This document shows, in pieces, positions 44,541 through 53,260 of a stretch of 64,000 nucleotides of DNA. Position 1 is the stretch's first letter. Every line of letters starts with the position of its first letter. Both the position numbers and the translations under genes were made by a program. A model generated the notes under the pieces. The model did not search any database, was not told the DNA's origin, and was given only the letters and a program-made list of their open reading frames with translations. The DNA comes from Deltaproteobacteria bacterium IMCC39146 (GTDB lineage: Bacteria; Desulfobacterota; Desulfuromonadia; Desulfuromonadales; BM103): NCBI GenBank assembly GCA_030005635.1, contig JARUHP010000001.1, forward strand, positions 62,001 to 126,000, in the 5' to 3' direction.

Positions 44541-44906
44541 ATGACTGTTTCCGAACAAAGAGACCTCATCGTTGCAAAGTTGCAGAGAGGAGAACAAATA
44601 CGACAGGCCGGATACCGTGAGAAGGCATTGAAGCTCTTCCCCCATGTATGCGGCCGCTGTACGCGTGATTTCGAAGGCAAAAAGCTGCGTGAGTTAACCG
44701 TGCACCACAAGGATCACGACCACCACAACAATCCACCAGACGGTAGCAACTGGGAGCTGTTGTGTCTCTACTGTCATGATCATGAACATACCCGCGGAGT
44801 CCAGGAGGATCGCAGCAAAGATGATCCGCCCGACCGACAAGACCGCCCCTCCCTCGCGCACTCTCCCTTCGCTGCTCTTGATGACCAAATCAAGCAACCG
44901 AAGTAA
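44541..44906 (+). CDS. yajD: HNH nuclease, YajD family
   Basis: 121 residues. Strong YajD signature: GYREKALKLFPHVCGRCTRD, LRELTVHHKDHDHHNNPPDG and SNWELLCLYCHDHEHTRG. The HNH motif uses VHHKDH, N and CHDHEH; the CxxC pairs bind zinc. The N-terminus is slightly longer than in E. coli YajD. Function in the cell is not known. It lies between two copies of the same miniature element, which may have moved or spread around it. CAGGAGG stands before the ATG. Confidence 0.88.
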   Translation: MTVSEQRDLIVAKLQRGEQIRQAGYREKALKLFPHVCGRCTRDFEGKKLRELTVHHKDHDHHNNPPDGSNWELLCLYCHDHEHTRGVQEDRSKDDPPDRQDRPSLAHSPFAALDDQIKQPK

Positions 44907-44998
44907 TATTTGAACCAGTACGCCAGGCCCTACTTTTAGGGCTTGCCTTGATCTTGACCTGTGCTATTTATTGACAGCTATTTTGCATTGTGCTGACT

Positions 44999-45161
44999 AG
45001 CAGCCTGTTGACTATCTGGGCTGAAGCGAAAATTAGACTGTTTGAGAACAGCTTTTGGCTCTTTTGAGAGTAATAGCCGTAGCTGTTGGTCGAACAGGAG
45101 CTGAGATATGGGCCAAACAGGCGGATTTGCAGCCAGCTCATGGTTAGTCCAACAGGTTGCT
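44999..45161. repeat. Miniature inverted-repeat element, copy 2
   Basis: 163 bases, termini AGCAGCCTGTTGACTATC and AGTCCAACAGGTTGCT. It has an insertion of about 20 bases (around 45047-45067) relative to copy 1 but otherwise keeps the same order of blocks. The remainder of 44907-45219 shows no gene. Confidence 0.7.
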
Positions 45162-45219
45162 AGCAACAGATCACAGTGAACGAAGCCATGCACCTGCGAG
45201 AAAACGAAGGAGAACTTTG

Positions 45220-45987
45220 ATGAAAAAACTTGCCCTGGCCGCCTTTCTGGTTCTTTTACTCAGTATTGGATTCGGAGTTTACTATTTACTCTCCAACCTC
45301 GACGGTATCGTCAAAGCGGCGATCGAAAGTTACGGGTCGGATGCGACACAGACGACCGTACGTGTGGAAAAAGTGCAGCTCCAACTGACAGATGGCTCCG
45401 GGGCTATCAGCGGGCTAACCGTTGGCAACCCGCAAGAATTTGCTGCGACCCAGGCTTTTTCCCTCGGCGAGATTGCAATCCAGATTGATCTCAAATCGCT
45501 CTCGGAGGAAGTCACCGTTATTGAACATATCATCGTACGGGCTCCGGAGGTCTTTTTCGAACTGAATGAGACCGGCAAGAACAACCTGGAGACGCTCAAT
45601 AAAAAGCTTTCATCCGGTACATCGGCAAAAGCCGGATCGTCTCCCTCCAAAAGCAGCGGAACGGAACCGAAGCTGATCATCCGCAAACTGCTCTTTGAAG
45701 GCGGCAGCATCCATGCCAAGGTTGTTCCTTTGAACAAGGATTACGACCTGAAGCTTCCGAAGATTGAGATGACCAATCTCGGCGGTAAAAATGGTGCCAC
45801 ACCAGGGGAAATTGCGGATCAAGTCCTTAAGGAACTTACAGCCAAGGCTTTGGCCGAGGTCAAGAGAAAGGGCCTCGATCAGTACAAAGAGAAACTCGAG
45901 GGTGAAGTCAACAAACGGTTTGATGCCGAGAAGGAGAAGCTTGATGAAAAACTCGGGGGTCAGCTGAAAGGGGTCCTGGGTTACTAG
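45220..45987 (+). CDS. AsmA-like envelope protein
   Basis: 255 residues from ATG 45220 (GAAGGAGA upstream). An N-terminal membrane anchor (4-25) is followed by an AsmA/DUF748-like beta region (VRVEKVQLQLTDGSGAISGL, LGEIAIQIDLKSL, IIVRAPEVFFELN) and a Lys/Glu-rich helix at the C-terminus. It is much shorter than AsmA. The role is likely in envelope or lipid homeostasis, inferred from the fold only. Confidence 0.6.
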   Translation: MKKLALAAFLVLLLSIGFGVYYLLSNLDGIVKAAIESYGSDATQTTVRVEKVQLQLTDGSGAISGLTVGNPQEFAATQAFSLGEIAIQIDLKSLSEEVTVIEHIIVRAPEVFFELNETGKNNLETLNKKLSSGTSAKAGSSPSKSSGTEPKLIIRKLLFEGGSIHAKVVPLNKDYDLKLPKIEMTNLGGKNGATPGEIADQVLKELTAKALAEVKRKGLDQYKEKLEGEVNKRFDAEKEKLDEKLGGQLKGVLGY

Positions 45988-45993
45988 GGGCAT

Positions 45994-46257
45994 CTATTTT
46001 TTAAGGCAATTTTCGGGCGACTCGATCAGGCGCCGCTTGTCCTCCGGGCGAAATTTCTTAATCTCAGCCTCACGATGACTTGCGCTACTACGATCGTGAT
46101 TATCCTCGAGGTAAACCAGCCGATGCGGTGAATGACCACGAAAATACTTGGCCCCTGTGCCGGCGAGGTGCTGGGCAAACCGCCGCTGGACATCTGTGGT
46201 AATCCCGGTGTATAGAGAGTTGTCTTTACAGAGGATGATATAAACCTGCCAGTTCAT
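45994..46257 (-). CDS. GIY-YIG domain nuclease (UPF0213/YhbQ-like)
   Basis: 87 residues from ATG 46257. The GIY-YIG core is visible as VYIILCKDNSLYTGITTDVQ, with the arginine in RRFAQH and the usual E in HREAEIKKF. Single-domain proteins of this family have DNA-nicking activity in some cases. It is convergent with the AsmA-like gene with 6 bases between stops and divergent from rhlE. Confidence 0.82.
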   Translation of the reverse strand: MNWQVYIILCKDNSLYTGITTDVQRRFAQHLAGTGAKYFRGHSPHRLVYLEDNHDRSSASHREAEIKKFRPEDKRRLIESPENCLKK

Positions 46258-46333
46258 GTTATGTTCCATCCCTTGTCGCCCATCCGACCAACCCCGTAAG
46301 TAGAGCGTGCACGTTAGCATGCAAAAAGGCCCG

Positions 46334-47761
46334 ATGTCATTCTCTTCCCTTGGTCTCTCTGAACTCATTCTACGCGCTGTTGATGAAAGTGGTTATACGG
46401 AACCCACTCCGATCCAGGTTGAGACGATTCCTGTGGTTCTCTCTGGCAAGGATGTCCTGGCCGCCGCACAAACCGGCACCGGCAAAACTGCCGGTTTTAC
46501 ACTGCCGTTGCTACAACGTCTGGCCGCAGGGCCCAAGGTCAAAGCAAATCACATCCGCACCCTGGTGTTGACTCCGACCCGTGAGCTGGCAGTGCAGGTT
46601 GCCGAAAGCGTTGCCACTTACGGCAAGCATCTACCGCTTAAATCGGCCGTTGTCTATGGTGGCGTAAAGATCAATCCACAGATGATGAGACTGCGCAGTG
46701 GTGTCGATGTACTGGTCGCGACGCCGGGACGCTTAATGGATCTTTTCCGCCAGAACGCCGTCAAGTTTGCTCAGGTAGAAGCCTTGGTCCTTGATGAAGC
46801 CGACCGGATGCTCGACATGGGCTTCATCGACGATATCCGCGAGATCATTGCCTTGTTACCGAAAAAACGTCAGAATTTACTCTTCTCGGCAACCTTTTCC
46901 AACGACATTCGCAAACTCTCTGAACGTTTGCTCAATAATCCTGTACAGATTGAGGTCAGCCCGCGCAACTCAACGGCGGAAAGGATCAAACAAACCGTTT
47001 ACGAAGTGGACAAAAGCAGGAAATCGGCCCTGCTCAGCCACTTGATGCTCAGCAAGAACTGGCAGCTTGTGCTGGTTTTCACCCGGACCAAAGATGGCGC
47101 TGACCATCTCGCCCAGGAACTGGAACGTGACGGTATTTCAACCGTAGTGATCCACGGCGATAAGAAACAGAACCAACGAAGCCGCGCGTTGAAATGCTTT
47201 AAAGACTACAAGGTCCGTGTGCTGGTCGCAACCGACGTCGCTGCACGTGGCCTTGATATTGACGAACTGCCACATGTCGTCAATTTCGATTTACCAAAAG
47301 TTTCCGAAGACTATATTCATCGTATTGGCCGCACCGGTCGCGCCGGTTCTGAAGGGGAGGCAGTTTCCCTGGTCAGCGCCGACGAAGTCAACCTCCTTGT
47401 GGCGATCGAAACGTTGATTGGTCAAACTCTGGCAAGAGAGGTTGAAAGTGGCTTCAACCCTAAACACAGGGTCCCCCTGACTCACCAAGCCAAGGTTCGG
47501 CCAAAGAAACCAAAAAAGACGAAGCAACAACAAGAGAGAGGTAAAGATCGCAAGCCAGAGAAGGATAAAGACCGTTCGGGAAACAAATCCCACAGGCGCA
47601 GTAAAACAAAGGGCACGGACAAAACAAAAACAACTGCGGCAGGGAAAAGCAGGCGGAGGAATGATAGCGAAGCCGTCTCTCCGAAACAACGAACCAACAG
47701 CAAAGCGAAGCACGGCATGGCACAGAAAAGCACATCAAGAAAGCCGCGTGGAAAGAAATAG
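46334..47761 (+). CDS. rhlE: DEAD-box ATP-dependent RNA helicase RhlE
   Basis: 475 residues from ATG 46334. All helicase motifs are present: Q motif (GYTEPTPIQ), I AQTGTGKT, Ia [35 protein letters not shown]. After about residue 385 comes a long Lys/Arg/Gln/Ser-rich basic tail ([20 protein letters not shown]), typical of RhlE and used for RNA binding. It remodels RNA or ribosome precursors, often in cold. Followed 11 bases later by the dimethylargininase gene. Confidence 0.92.
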   Translation: MSFSSLGLSELILRAVDESGYTEPTPIQVETIPVVLSGKDVLAAAQTGTGKTAGFTLPLLQRLAAGPKVKANHIRTLVLTPTRELAVQVAESVATYGKHLPLKSAVVYGGVKINPQMMRLRSGVDVLVATPGRLMDLFRQNAVKFAQVEALVLDEADRMLDMGFIDDIREIIALLPKKRQNLLFSATFSNDIRKLSERLLNNPVQIEVSPRNSTAERIKQTVYEVDKSRKSALLSHLMLSKNWQLVLVFTRTKDGADHLAQELERDGISTVVIHGDKKQNQRSRALKCFKDYKVRVLVATDVAARGLDIDELPHVVNFDLPKVSEDYIHRIGRTGRAGSEGEAVSLVSADEVNLLVAIETLIGQTLAREVESGFNPKHRVPLTHQAKVRPKKPKKTKQQQERGKDRKPEKDKDRSGNKSHRRSKTKGTDKTKTTAAGKSRRRNDSEAVSPKQRTNSKAKHGMAQKSTSRKPRGKK

Positions 47762-47772
47762 AGAGAAACTCA

Positions 47773-48534
47773 ATGTTTACTAAAGCGATTGTCCGTTCGC
47801 CGGGGCGTAGCCTGACCTCAGGGTTGACTGCTGCGAATCTGGGAACTCCCGACTACCAGAAAGCTCTTGCCCAGCATCGTCAGTATATCGAAGCCCTCGA
47901 ATACTGCGGTCTGGATGTTTTGATTCTTGAGGCCGACGAAACCTTTCCTGATTCGACCTTTGTTGAAGATGTTGCCATAGTCACACCAAAATGCGCCATC
48001 ATCACCCGCCCAGCAGCAGCCTCACGCAGAGGGGAAACCGTTAGCATTCTTCCGGTCCTCGAAGATTGTTATTCCTACATTGAGAAGATCCAGCCACCGG
48101 GGACTCTTGACGGCGGCGATGTGATGCAAGTTAACCAACACTTCTATATCGGCCTCTCCTCACGTACCAACCGTGCCGGGGCTGATCAGTTGATCGAAGT
48201 TTTGCAGCGTTACGGCATGACCGGATCGACTGTGCCGGTTACAAAGTTTCTCCACTTGAAAACGGGCGTCACTCAAGTGGCAGAAAATACGTTGCTGGCC
48301 GCCGGCGAATTCATTGCTAATCCGGTATTTTCAGACTTCAGAATCCTTCCCGTTCCCGAAGCCGAAAATGACGGCGCCAATTGCATTCGTATTAACGGCA
48401 AGCTTCTACTCTCAGCGGGTTTTCCTGAGGTGCGCAGGCAACTCATCGATCAAGGGGCAGAACTTATCGAAGTTGATGTCTCTGAATATGGCAAACTTGA
48501 TGGTGGCTTGACCTGCCTTTCGTTGCGATTTTAA
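47773..48534 (+). CDS. Dimethylarginine dimethylaminohydrolase-like (arginine deiminase superfamily)
   Basis: 253 residues. Guanidine-modifying fold with DSTFVEDVAIVTPKCAIITR, PGTLDGGDVMQV, the His in KFLHLKTGVTQV and the nucleophile C248 in DGGLTCLSLRF. DDAH hydrolyses methylated arginines to citrulline. Bacterial members are less well understood; other substrates such as agmatine-like compounds are possible. Possibly cotranscribed with rhlE. Confidence 0.85.
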   Translation: MFTKAIVRSPGRSLTSGLTAANLGTPDYQKALAQHRQYIEALEYCGLDVLILEADETFPDSTFVEDVAIVTPKCAIITRPAAASRRGETVSILPVLEDCYSYIEKIQPPGTLDGGDVMQVNQHFYIGLSSRTNRAGADQLIEVLQRYGMTGSTVPVTKFLHLKTGVTQVAENTLLAAGEFIANPVFSDFRILPVPEAENDGANCIRINGKLLLSAGFPEVRRQLIDQGAELIEVDVSEYGKLDGGLTCLSLRF

Positions 48535-48627
48535 CCAATCCGGCGAGGCGGCAAAGAATTGCCAATGGTATCATCCTTGCCTATAATCAACTCTTCCAAA
48601 CCCTGCTAAAATGAAAAGGATTCTGCT

Positions 48628-49137
48628 ATGAGTGATAAGCCGATGGTTCAGATTGAAACCTCCCACGGTGAAATTATCCTGGAACTTGATCGTGTTAAGG
48701 CTCCGGTCAGTGTCGAGAACTTTATCAACTACGCCAATACCGGTCACTATGATGGCACCATCTTCCATCGTGTCATCAAGGGTTTCATGATCCAGGGAGG
48801 CGGCCTCACCACGGACATGCAGGAGAAGCCCACCGGTAAAGCGATTATCAATGAAGCAACCAATAAACTGAAGAACAAAACCGGAACCGTCGCCATGGGG
48901 CGCACCGCGGAGATTAACAGCGCGACAACCCAGTTCTTCATCAATACCGAGGACAACAAAGACCTCGATCATGGCGGACTCCAACCGGAGATGTATGGCT
49001 ACGCGGTCTTCGGGCAGGTCGTCGATGGCATGGATGTGGTCTACACCATTGAACAACAAGCAACCACCAGCACCGAGGGCTACGACGATGTGCCGGTGGA
49101 ACCGGTCGTCATTCAATCGGTGATGGTTCTCGATTAA
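48628..49137 (+). CDS. ppiB: Cyclophilin-type peptidyl-prolyl isomerase
   Basis: 169 residues, cytoplasmic (no signal peptide). Key residues FHRVIKGFMIQGGG, MGRTAEINSATTQFFIN and YAVFGQVVDGMDVV match PpiB. In the usual active-site block the order ...MART...S.SSQFFIN is changed in part to MGRTAEINSATTQFFIN. It speeds proline isomerisation in protein folding. AAAAGGA lies before the ATG. Confidence 0.92.
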   Translation: MSDKPMVQIETSHGEIILELDRVKAPVSVENFINYANTGHYDGTIFHRVIKGFMIQGGGLTTDMQEKPTGKAIINEATNKLKNKTGTVAMGRTAEINSATTQFFINTEDNKDLDHGGLQPEMYGYAVFGQVVDGMDVVYTIEQQATTSTEGYDDVPVEPVVIQSVMVLD

Positions 49138-49219
49138 CGATACCTGCAAACAAGGACATTCTCTAAAAGGTCCCTCAGGCTACTGACAAAGTTAACTATC
49201 GTTTCAGGTCAGAGGACAT

Positions 49220-49256
49220 CCTGAGAGCAACAGATTTTTAATCTGCTGCTCTCAGG
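49220..49256. repeat. Long hairpin after ppiB
   Basis: Arms CCTGAGAGCAACAGATT (49220-49236) and AATCTGCTGCTCTCAGG (49240-49256), one mismatch, loop of three T. No T-run follows. CTCAGGCTACT flanks it and is repeated about 80 bases upstream. It may stabilise the ppiB mRNA 3' end or be a repetitive palindrome. Confidence 0.6.
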
Positions 49257-49401
49257 CTACTAAAAATCCAAATAGTCCGTTTCCCTGTTATTTCTTCGCC
49301 TTTTCCTTAGCTAGTCCTCTCCTTCCTACCTGTTGACAATATTAAATTCCCTGTTTGACTTGAGTCTGTCTTTGCAACGCTTACGCTAAAAGGAGGAGTC
49401 G

Positions 49402-49878
49402 ATGAAAAGTTCTCTGTTTTTCGCACTGTTAGTGGTTTTTGTGTGTTCCGGAAATCTTTTTGCCGCCAATTTGCCAGCTGCAAATGGTCAGGATGTGGTG
49501 AACTATCTTAACGAAGTGAACTACCAGAGCTGGCAGCTCTGGCCCGGCAAAACAAAGCTCTACGAAGGTCGGCATCCCCACGGGGCCTTGTTAACAACTT
49601 ATGTCAGCAAAGGGGCTTATCAGGCGATTGAGAAGAAAGCTGGGAGCATTCCTTCTGGGGAGTTTGTCGTTAAGGAGAACTACACTCCTGATAAAAAACT
49701 GGCGGCAGTTACCGTGATGTACAAACAGGCGGGATATAATGCCGAAGGTGGCGACTGGTTCTGGCTCAAGTATGCTCCGGATGGCACAATTCAGAAAGAG
49801 GGCAAGGTCGGCGGTTGTATCGGTTGTCACGCGGCAGTAAAAAGCAATGACTGGCTCTTTATCGCCCCGGTAAAATAG
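49402..49878 (+). CDS. Exported cytochrome P460-family haem protein
   Basis: 158 residues with a signal peptide (cut near LFAAN). Beta-rich P460 domain with YQSWQLWPGKTKLYEGRHPH and WFWLKYAPDGTI, then the haem site C139-x2-C142-H143 (GGCIGCHAAVKSNDWLF). P460 proteins have a Lys-crosslinked haem and oxidise hydroxylamine or bind NO/cytochrome c'-beta-like ligands; the exact reaction cannot be read. AGGAGG before the ATG. Monocistronic, with a bidirectional terminator after it. Confidence 0.85.
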   Translation: MKSSLFFALLVVFVCSGNLFAANLPAANGQDVVNYLNEVNYQSWQLWPGKTKLYEGRHPHGALLTTYVSKGAYQAIEKKAGSIPSGEFVVKENYTPDKKLAAVTVMYKQAGYNAEGGDWFWLKYAPDGTIQKEGKVGGCIGCHAAVKSNDWLFIAPVK

Positions 49879-49897
49879 CAGGGCTTAAAAATCAAAG

Positions 49898-49937
49898 AAA
49901 AAAGGCAGCGACATCTCTTACATGTGGCTGCCTTTTT
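49898..49937. terminator. Bidirectional terminator
   Basis: AAAAAAGGCAGC and GGCTGCCTTTTT (49898-49909 and 49926-49937) with a 16-base loop between the convergent P460 gene and the DUF1232 gene; a T-run is available in both directions. Confidence 0.8.
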
Positions 49938-49960
49938 CTATTTTTAAGAGGGAACTCTTT

Positions 49961-50194
49961 TCATTCCTTATCGAGATTGATGGTTTTTTCATCATCCTTG
50001 TCACGTTTAAAAATGTTCGGAAAATCGATACCGAAATAGCTCAGGCACATCAGCAGCAAGGCGACTGCAGCGGCCTCATCAAGGTTGCCGACCAGAGGCA
50101 GGTTGTCCGGAATGATTTCAAACAAACCGGCAGTCGGGTTGAGAATGTAGAGTGTTGCCAATAAACCAACGCAGAAGACAACGACTTTTTTCAT
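49961..50194 (-). CDS. DUF1232 (YkvA-like) small membrane protein
   Basis: 77 residues, two hydrophobic segments with the DUF1232 pattern YILNPTAGLFEIIPDNLPLVGNLDEAA and a polar tail. It overlaps the stop of the diguanylate cyclase gene by 4 bases, so translation is coupled. Function unknown. Confidence 0.8.
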   Translation of the reverse strand: MKKVVVFCVGLLATLYILNPTAGLFEIIPDNLPLVGNLDEAAAVALLLMCLSYFGIDFPNIFKRDKDDEKTINLDKE

Positions 50195-51858
50195 AACGGC
50201 TCCTCGGGTTGAACGTTCTCTCTCCGACTTTTCTTGTGACTATCATCGGCAAGAACGACCTGGTTGCGGCCCTGTCTTTTCGCAGCATAGAGCGCCTGGT
50301 CAGCAACGACAATCAGGTCGTGAATTGAAGGGGCTTCCGGGCAGGTTTCTATGCCGATGCTGACGGTTAACTTCAGCTCAATCGCGCCCGTTTTGAAAAC
50401 GGCTGCTTGCGTGGTTGACCTGATACGTTCAGCCACGTACCTCGCGCCTTTTTCACCTGTGTTCGGCAGGATTACGGCAAACTCTTCACCACCGTATCGG
50501 AAGACAAGATCATTCTCCCGCATCGAGCTATGAATAATGTCCCCAACCTGCTTTAGAACGGCATCACCGACAACGTGACCGTGGGTGTCGTTAACCTGTT
50601 TGAATTTGTCCAGGTCCATCATCAACAAGGCAAACTTATGGCCGTCTTGTTGGTATTCAATAAAAGTCTGGTCGATACACTGGCGGAAATGTCGCCTGGT
50701 GAACGTTTTGGTCAGCTCATCGGTTATTGCAATATAGTAGAGCCGTGCATTATCGAACGCCACTGCAATATGACCGCTGATGACCGAGCAGAGCTTGAGG
50801 CGTTCCATATCAAAAGAATTACCCTTTTTCTTCGCGAACACCAGGGCGAGTCTTTGACCTCCCTTCTCTATAGGCATGAAGAGACATTTGGAGCCTTCGG
50901 AAACCTTGGCTTTTTCCAGACCTCCGTTAAGCCAGTCCTGCAGAATCTGGTTTAGGCCATTATCCTCTGTAATATTTTTACGCTCGACCTTGTCGCTTTC
51001 TCTGGTCCATTCCGAGCAACTAAACTCTTTCTCGCCACGCGCAAGGATTAATGTGACTTCGTCGGCATTCAGGATGTCCTTGAAAATTTCGATGACGATC
51101 TCTTTGAGCAGAACCATGTCCAGCGTCTCACTCAACCTCTCCACCATGACATAAAGCAGCCGCAACTCTTCATTCCGGGTAAAAATTTCAAGGATATATT
51201 TGTTGATTCCCTTTAGGAGGAGTCTGGAACAAAGCGGCACAAGGATAATCAGACAGACGACACCGGCGCCAATCAGGATCAACTGAATCTCTTGAATCAA
51301 TGAATATGTGGATTCAAGAGATCGGTCGATAATCAGCTTGCCGATGGTCTCCTTGGCGGGGTCATGGCAATCGTAACAGTCTTTTTCGTTGTCAATCAGC
51401 GAGATATTGCGATGGGTTTCTTGATCTGTCGCCAGGACCACAGCATCGAATTCAGGTTCTGTTCCGGAACGGGTATGACAGACACTGCAGGAGCCCTCTT
51501 CATAACGGTCATAAATCCTGCCGATCTGAGACGGATCGGAAGAATAGGTCACGCTGCCCTGACTGTTCAATATGGTGGCCTGAATGACCGATTCATTCTC
51601 CTCAACAATATTTTCCAGGGTGGCCTGAATGGCTTCGGGAGCACGCAGAATCATAAGATGGTGGAGATTTGAATTGATGGTTACTGCAAGTTCATGGGTT
51701 TTGAGCTTACTGTCATTAACTAAAGTGTCACGAAGATTAACGGCAATGAAGATCATGGTCACCATGATAGCCACCGTGAGTACGCCGAGGAGGGAGAAGA
51801 GCATTCTCTTCTTCAGGCGATACAGCCAGTCAATTTTTAGCTCTTTGGTGTCCATCAT
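50191..51858 (-). CDS. Haem-c sensor diguanylate cyclase (GGDEF)
   Basis: 555 residues: a membrane helix (about 20-41), a periplasmic sensor with two c-type haem sites, C124-SV-CH128 and C161-YD-CH165, a second helix (about 190-213), a GAF-like region (about 235-385) and a GGDEF domain (about 400-540) with RYGGEEFAVILP. It makes cyclic di-GMP. The EGSC...H and KDCYDCHDP sites imply redox or gas sensing in the periplasm. Comparable haem-c DGCs occur in Geobacter. No inhibitory-site RxxD was checked. Upstream gap 51859-52398 would hold its promoter. Confidence 0.88.
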   Translation of the reverse strand: MMDTKELKIDWLYRLKKRMLFSLLGVLTVAIMVTMIFIAVNLRDTLVNDSKLKTHELAVTINSNLHHLMILRAPEAIQATLENIVEENESVIQATILNSQGSVTYSSDPSQIGRIYDRYEEGSCSVCHTRSGTEPEFDAVVLATDQETHRNISLIDNEKDCYDCHDPAKETIGKLIIDRSLESTYSLIQEIQLILIGAGVVCLIILVPLCSRLLLKGINKYILEIFTRNEELRLLYVMVERLSETLDMVLLKEIVIEIFKDILNADEVTLILARGEKEFSCSEWTRESDKVERKNITEDNGLNQILQDWLNGGLEKAKVSEGSKCLFMPIEKGGQRLALVFAKKKGNSFDMERLKLCSVISGHIAVAFDNARLYYIAITDELTKTFTRRHFRQCIDQTFIEYQQDGHKFALLMMDLDKFKQVNDTHGHVVGDAVLKQVGDIIHSSMRENDLVFRYGGEEFAVILPNTGEKGARYVAERIRSTTQAAVFKTGAIELKLTVSIGIETCPEAPSIHDLIVVADQALYAAKRQGRNQVVLADDSHKKSRRENVQPEEPL

Positions 51859-52398
51859 GCTGGCCTTTAAAAAACACCTTTCATCACTTACTGGTTTTAC
51901 TGAAGCTGTAAGTCGGTGATTGAGTCCAAGTCATAAACAGCTTTATAGCCCTTGTCACACTACCTTATTTTACTTGGCAGGGTCAAAAAAGGTAAAGGAC
52001 TTCAAACGGATTGGGGGCAAAAAAATCTTGAGGTGGTGATAAACAAGGTTTGGTAGCAGGCGGGCGCCAAATAAAATGCAATTATTTTTTGTCTGCTGGT
52101 TTTCCCCTGCACTTCTCCGACACCGGGAAAACAGAATCATGGTTGTACTGTTAAAACCACAAAGAAGCAGCGTTCAAGAGGCTCTGCACGGTATTCCTGC
52201 ACCATATGCTTTGAGCACATAGAGGTTTTCGCTCTGGGTTTAAACCAACAGTCTATCCAGTAAAACACAGTATCAACATAACATACTGTTTTATAAAGGG
52301 TTTCTTCTAAAAACAGCTTGATTTGAGCTCCGCTTGTGCTGTATCTTTCAAATGTCTACACAACATCGATTATTTCCAACCATATGTAGGAGTATTTT
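51859..52398. other. Gene-free stretch upstream of the diguanylate cyclase
   Basis: About 540 bases with no supported gene. One imperfect inverted repeat, AAAACACAGTAT and ATACTGTTTT, at about 52263-52293, precedes the zinc-ribbon gene by 105 bases and could be an operator. Confidence 0.4.
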
Positions 52399-52611
52399 AT
52401 GAAGTGCCCAATCTGTAAAAACACCCACAATCAGGAAACTGATCTCCATGCCGAAGGTTTTTATGAGGACTTGTTCGAGTGTGATGTCTGCAACAGCAGC
52501 TGGGCCGTCAATCATGGCCTGACCGAAGTCATCCGTGACACTCAGCAAGCTTCTTTCCTTGAAGCACTCACCGAGTGCGTCGAAGGTGACGATTACTGCT
52601 ACGCGGCATAA
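52399..52611 (+). CDS. 70-residue zinc-ribbon protein
   Basis: Two CxxC knuckles (MKCPICKN and FECDVCNSSW) with 21 residues between them, then an acidic tail with two more Cys (ALTECVEGDDYCYAA). GTAGGAG lies before the ATG. Likely a zinc- or iron-binding regulator or adaptor; family not recognised. Confidence 0.65.
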   Translation: MKCPICKNTHNQETDLHAEGFYEDLFECDVCNSSWAVNHGLTEVIRDTQQASFLEALTECVEGDDYCYAA

Positions 52612-52802
52612 TTTGAGAAATGCTGGTATAGATAAGCCCTCTCGCTGATCCGCTGTGACGCGCGATCAAGAAGAGGGCTGTTTGTTTTCTCCGCAGGCCT
52701 TTCAGCAATTGACAGGCGAAGTCTCAGACCTGCCTCTTCATCACGTCCTTCTCTAATCAATCCCCAACACTACATCCTGCTCTCTGGTTGCCCCCCTTTT
52801 TC

Positions 52803-53207
52803 CTAATGCTCTCGATAACCCATAACAACGAGTAGACAACTACCGTCGGCGATCACGTTAACACCTGCCGCTTCACAGCTTGCCACAGCTTGAGGGCTTT
52901 CTGCTCCGGGTTGCATCCAGATATTCTTGATCCCACTGGCAATCGCCAGGGCGACAACTTTTTCTGTGACCTGTGGTGGAGTGATGATTGAAATGCTGGC
53001 GACGTGACCCGGAAGTTCATCGACCGAAGTGACACAGTCAAGACCTTCAATGGCCTTTTCGACAGGATTGACGGGTATCACAGCATGCTGGTTCTGCTGG
53101 TAGCAGCGTAACACCTTGTTGCCATATTTGTGAGGTTTGGATGAGGCGCCGACTACGCCGAAGGCCTCAGCAGTGAGAAAGGTTTCGATTCGTTCTGGAA
53201 TAGTCAT
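52803..53207 (-). CDS. CoA-binding domain protein (YccU-like)
   Basis: 134 residues from ATG 53207 (AAGGAG upstream). Rossmann-like CoA-binding fold with FGVVGASSKPHKYGNKVLR, VIPVNP and IKNIWMQPGAES. Members bind CoA or ADP-containing ligands; a precise role is not known. It lies between the zinc-ribbon gene and nuoN. Confidence 0.85.
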   Translation of the reverse strand: MTIPERIETFLTAEAFGVVGASSKPHKYGNKVLRCYQQNQHAVIPVNPVEKAIEGLDCVTSVDELPGHVASISIITPPQVTEKVVALAIASGIKNIWMQPGAESPQAVASCEAAGVNVIADGSCLLVVMGYREH

Positions 53208-53260
53208 GGGCAAGCTCCTTGATGAATATCGCTTCCACCATCTTAACCCATAAGAGAAGG

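Noticed and set aside
44295-45193. Two minus-strand frames with similar protein sequence (LFDQQLRLLL)
   Set aside because: The similarity comes from the two copies of the miniature element; neither has a start signal or domain.
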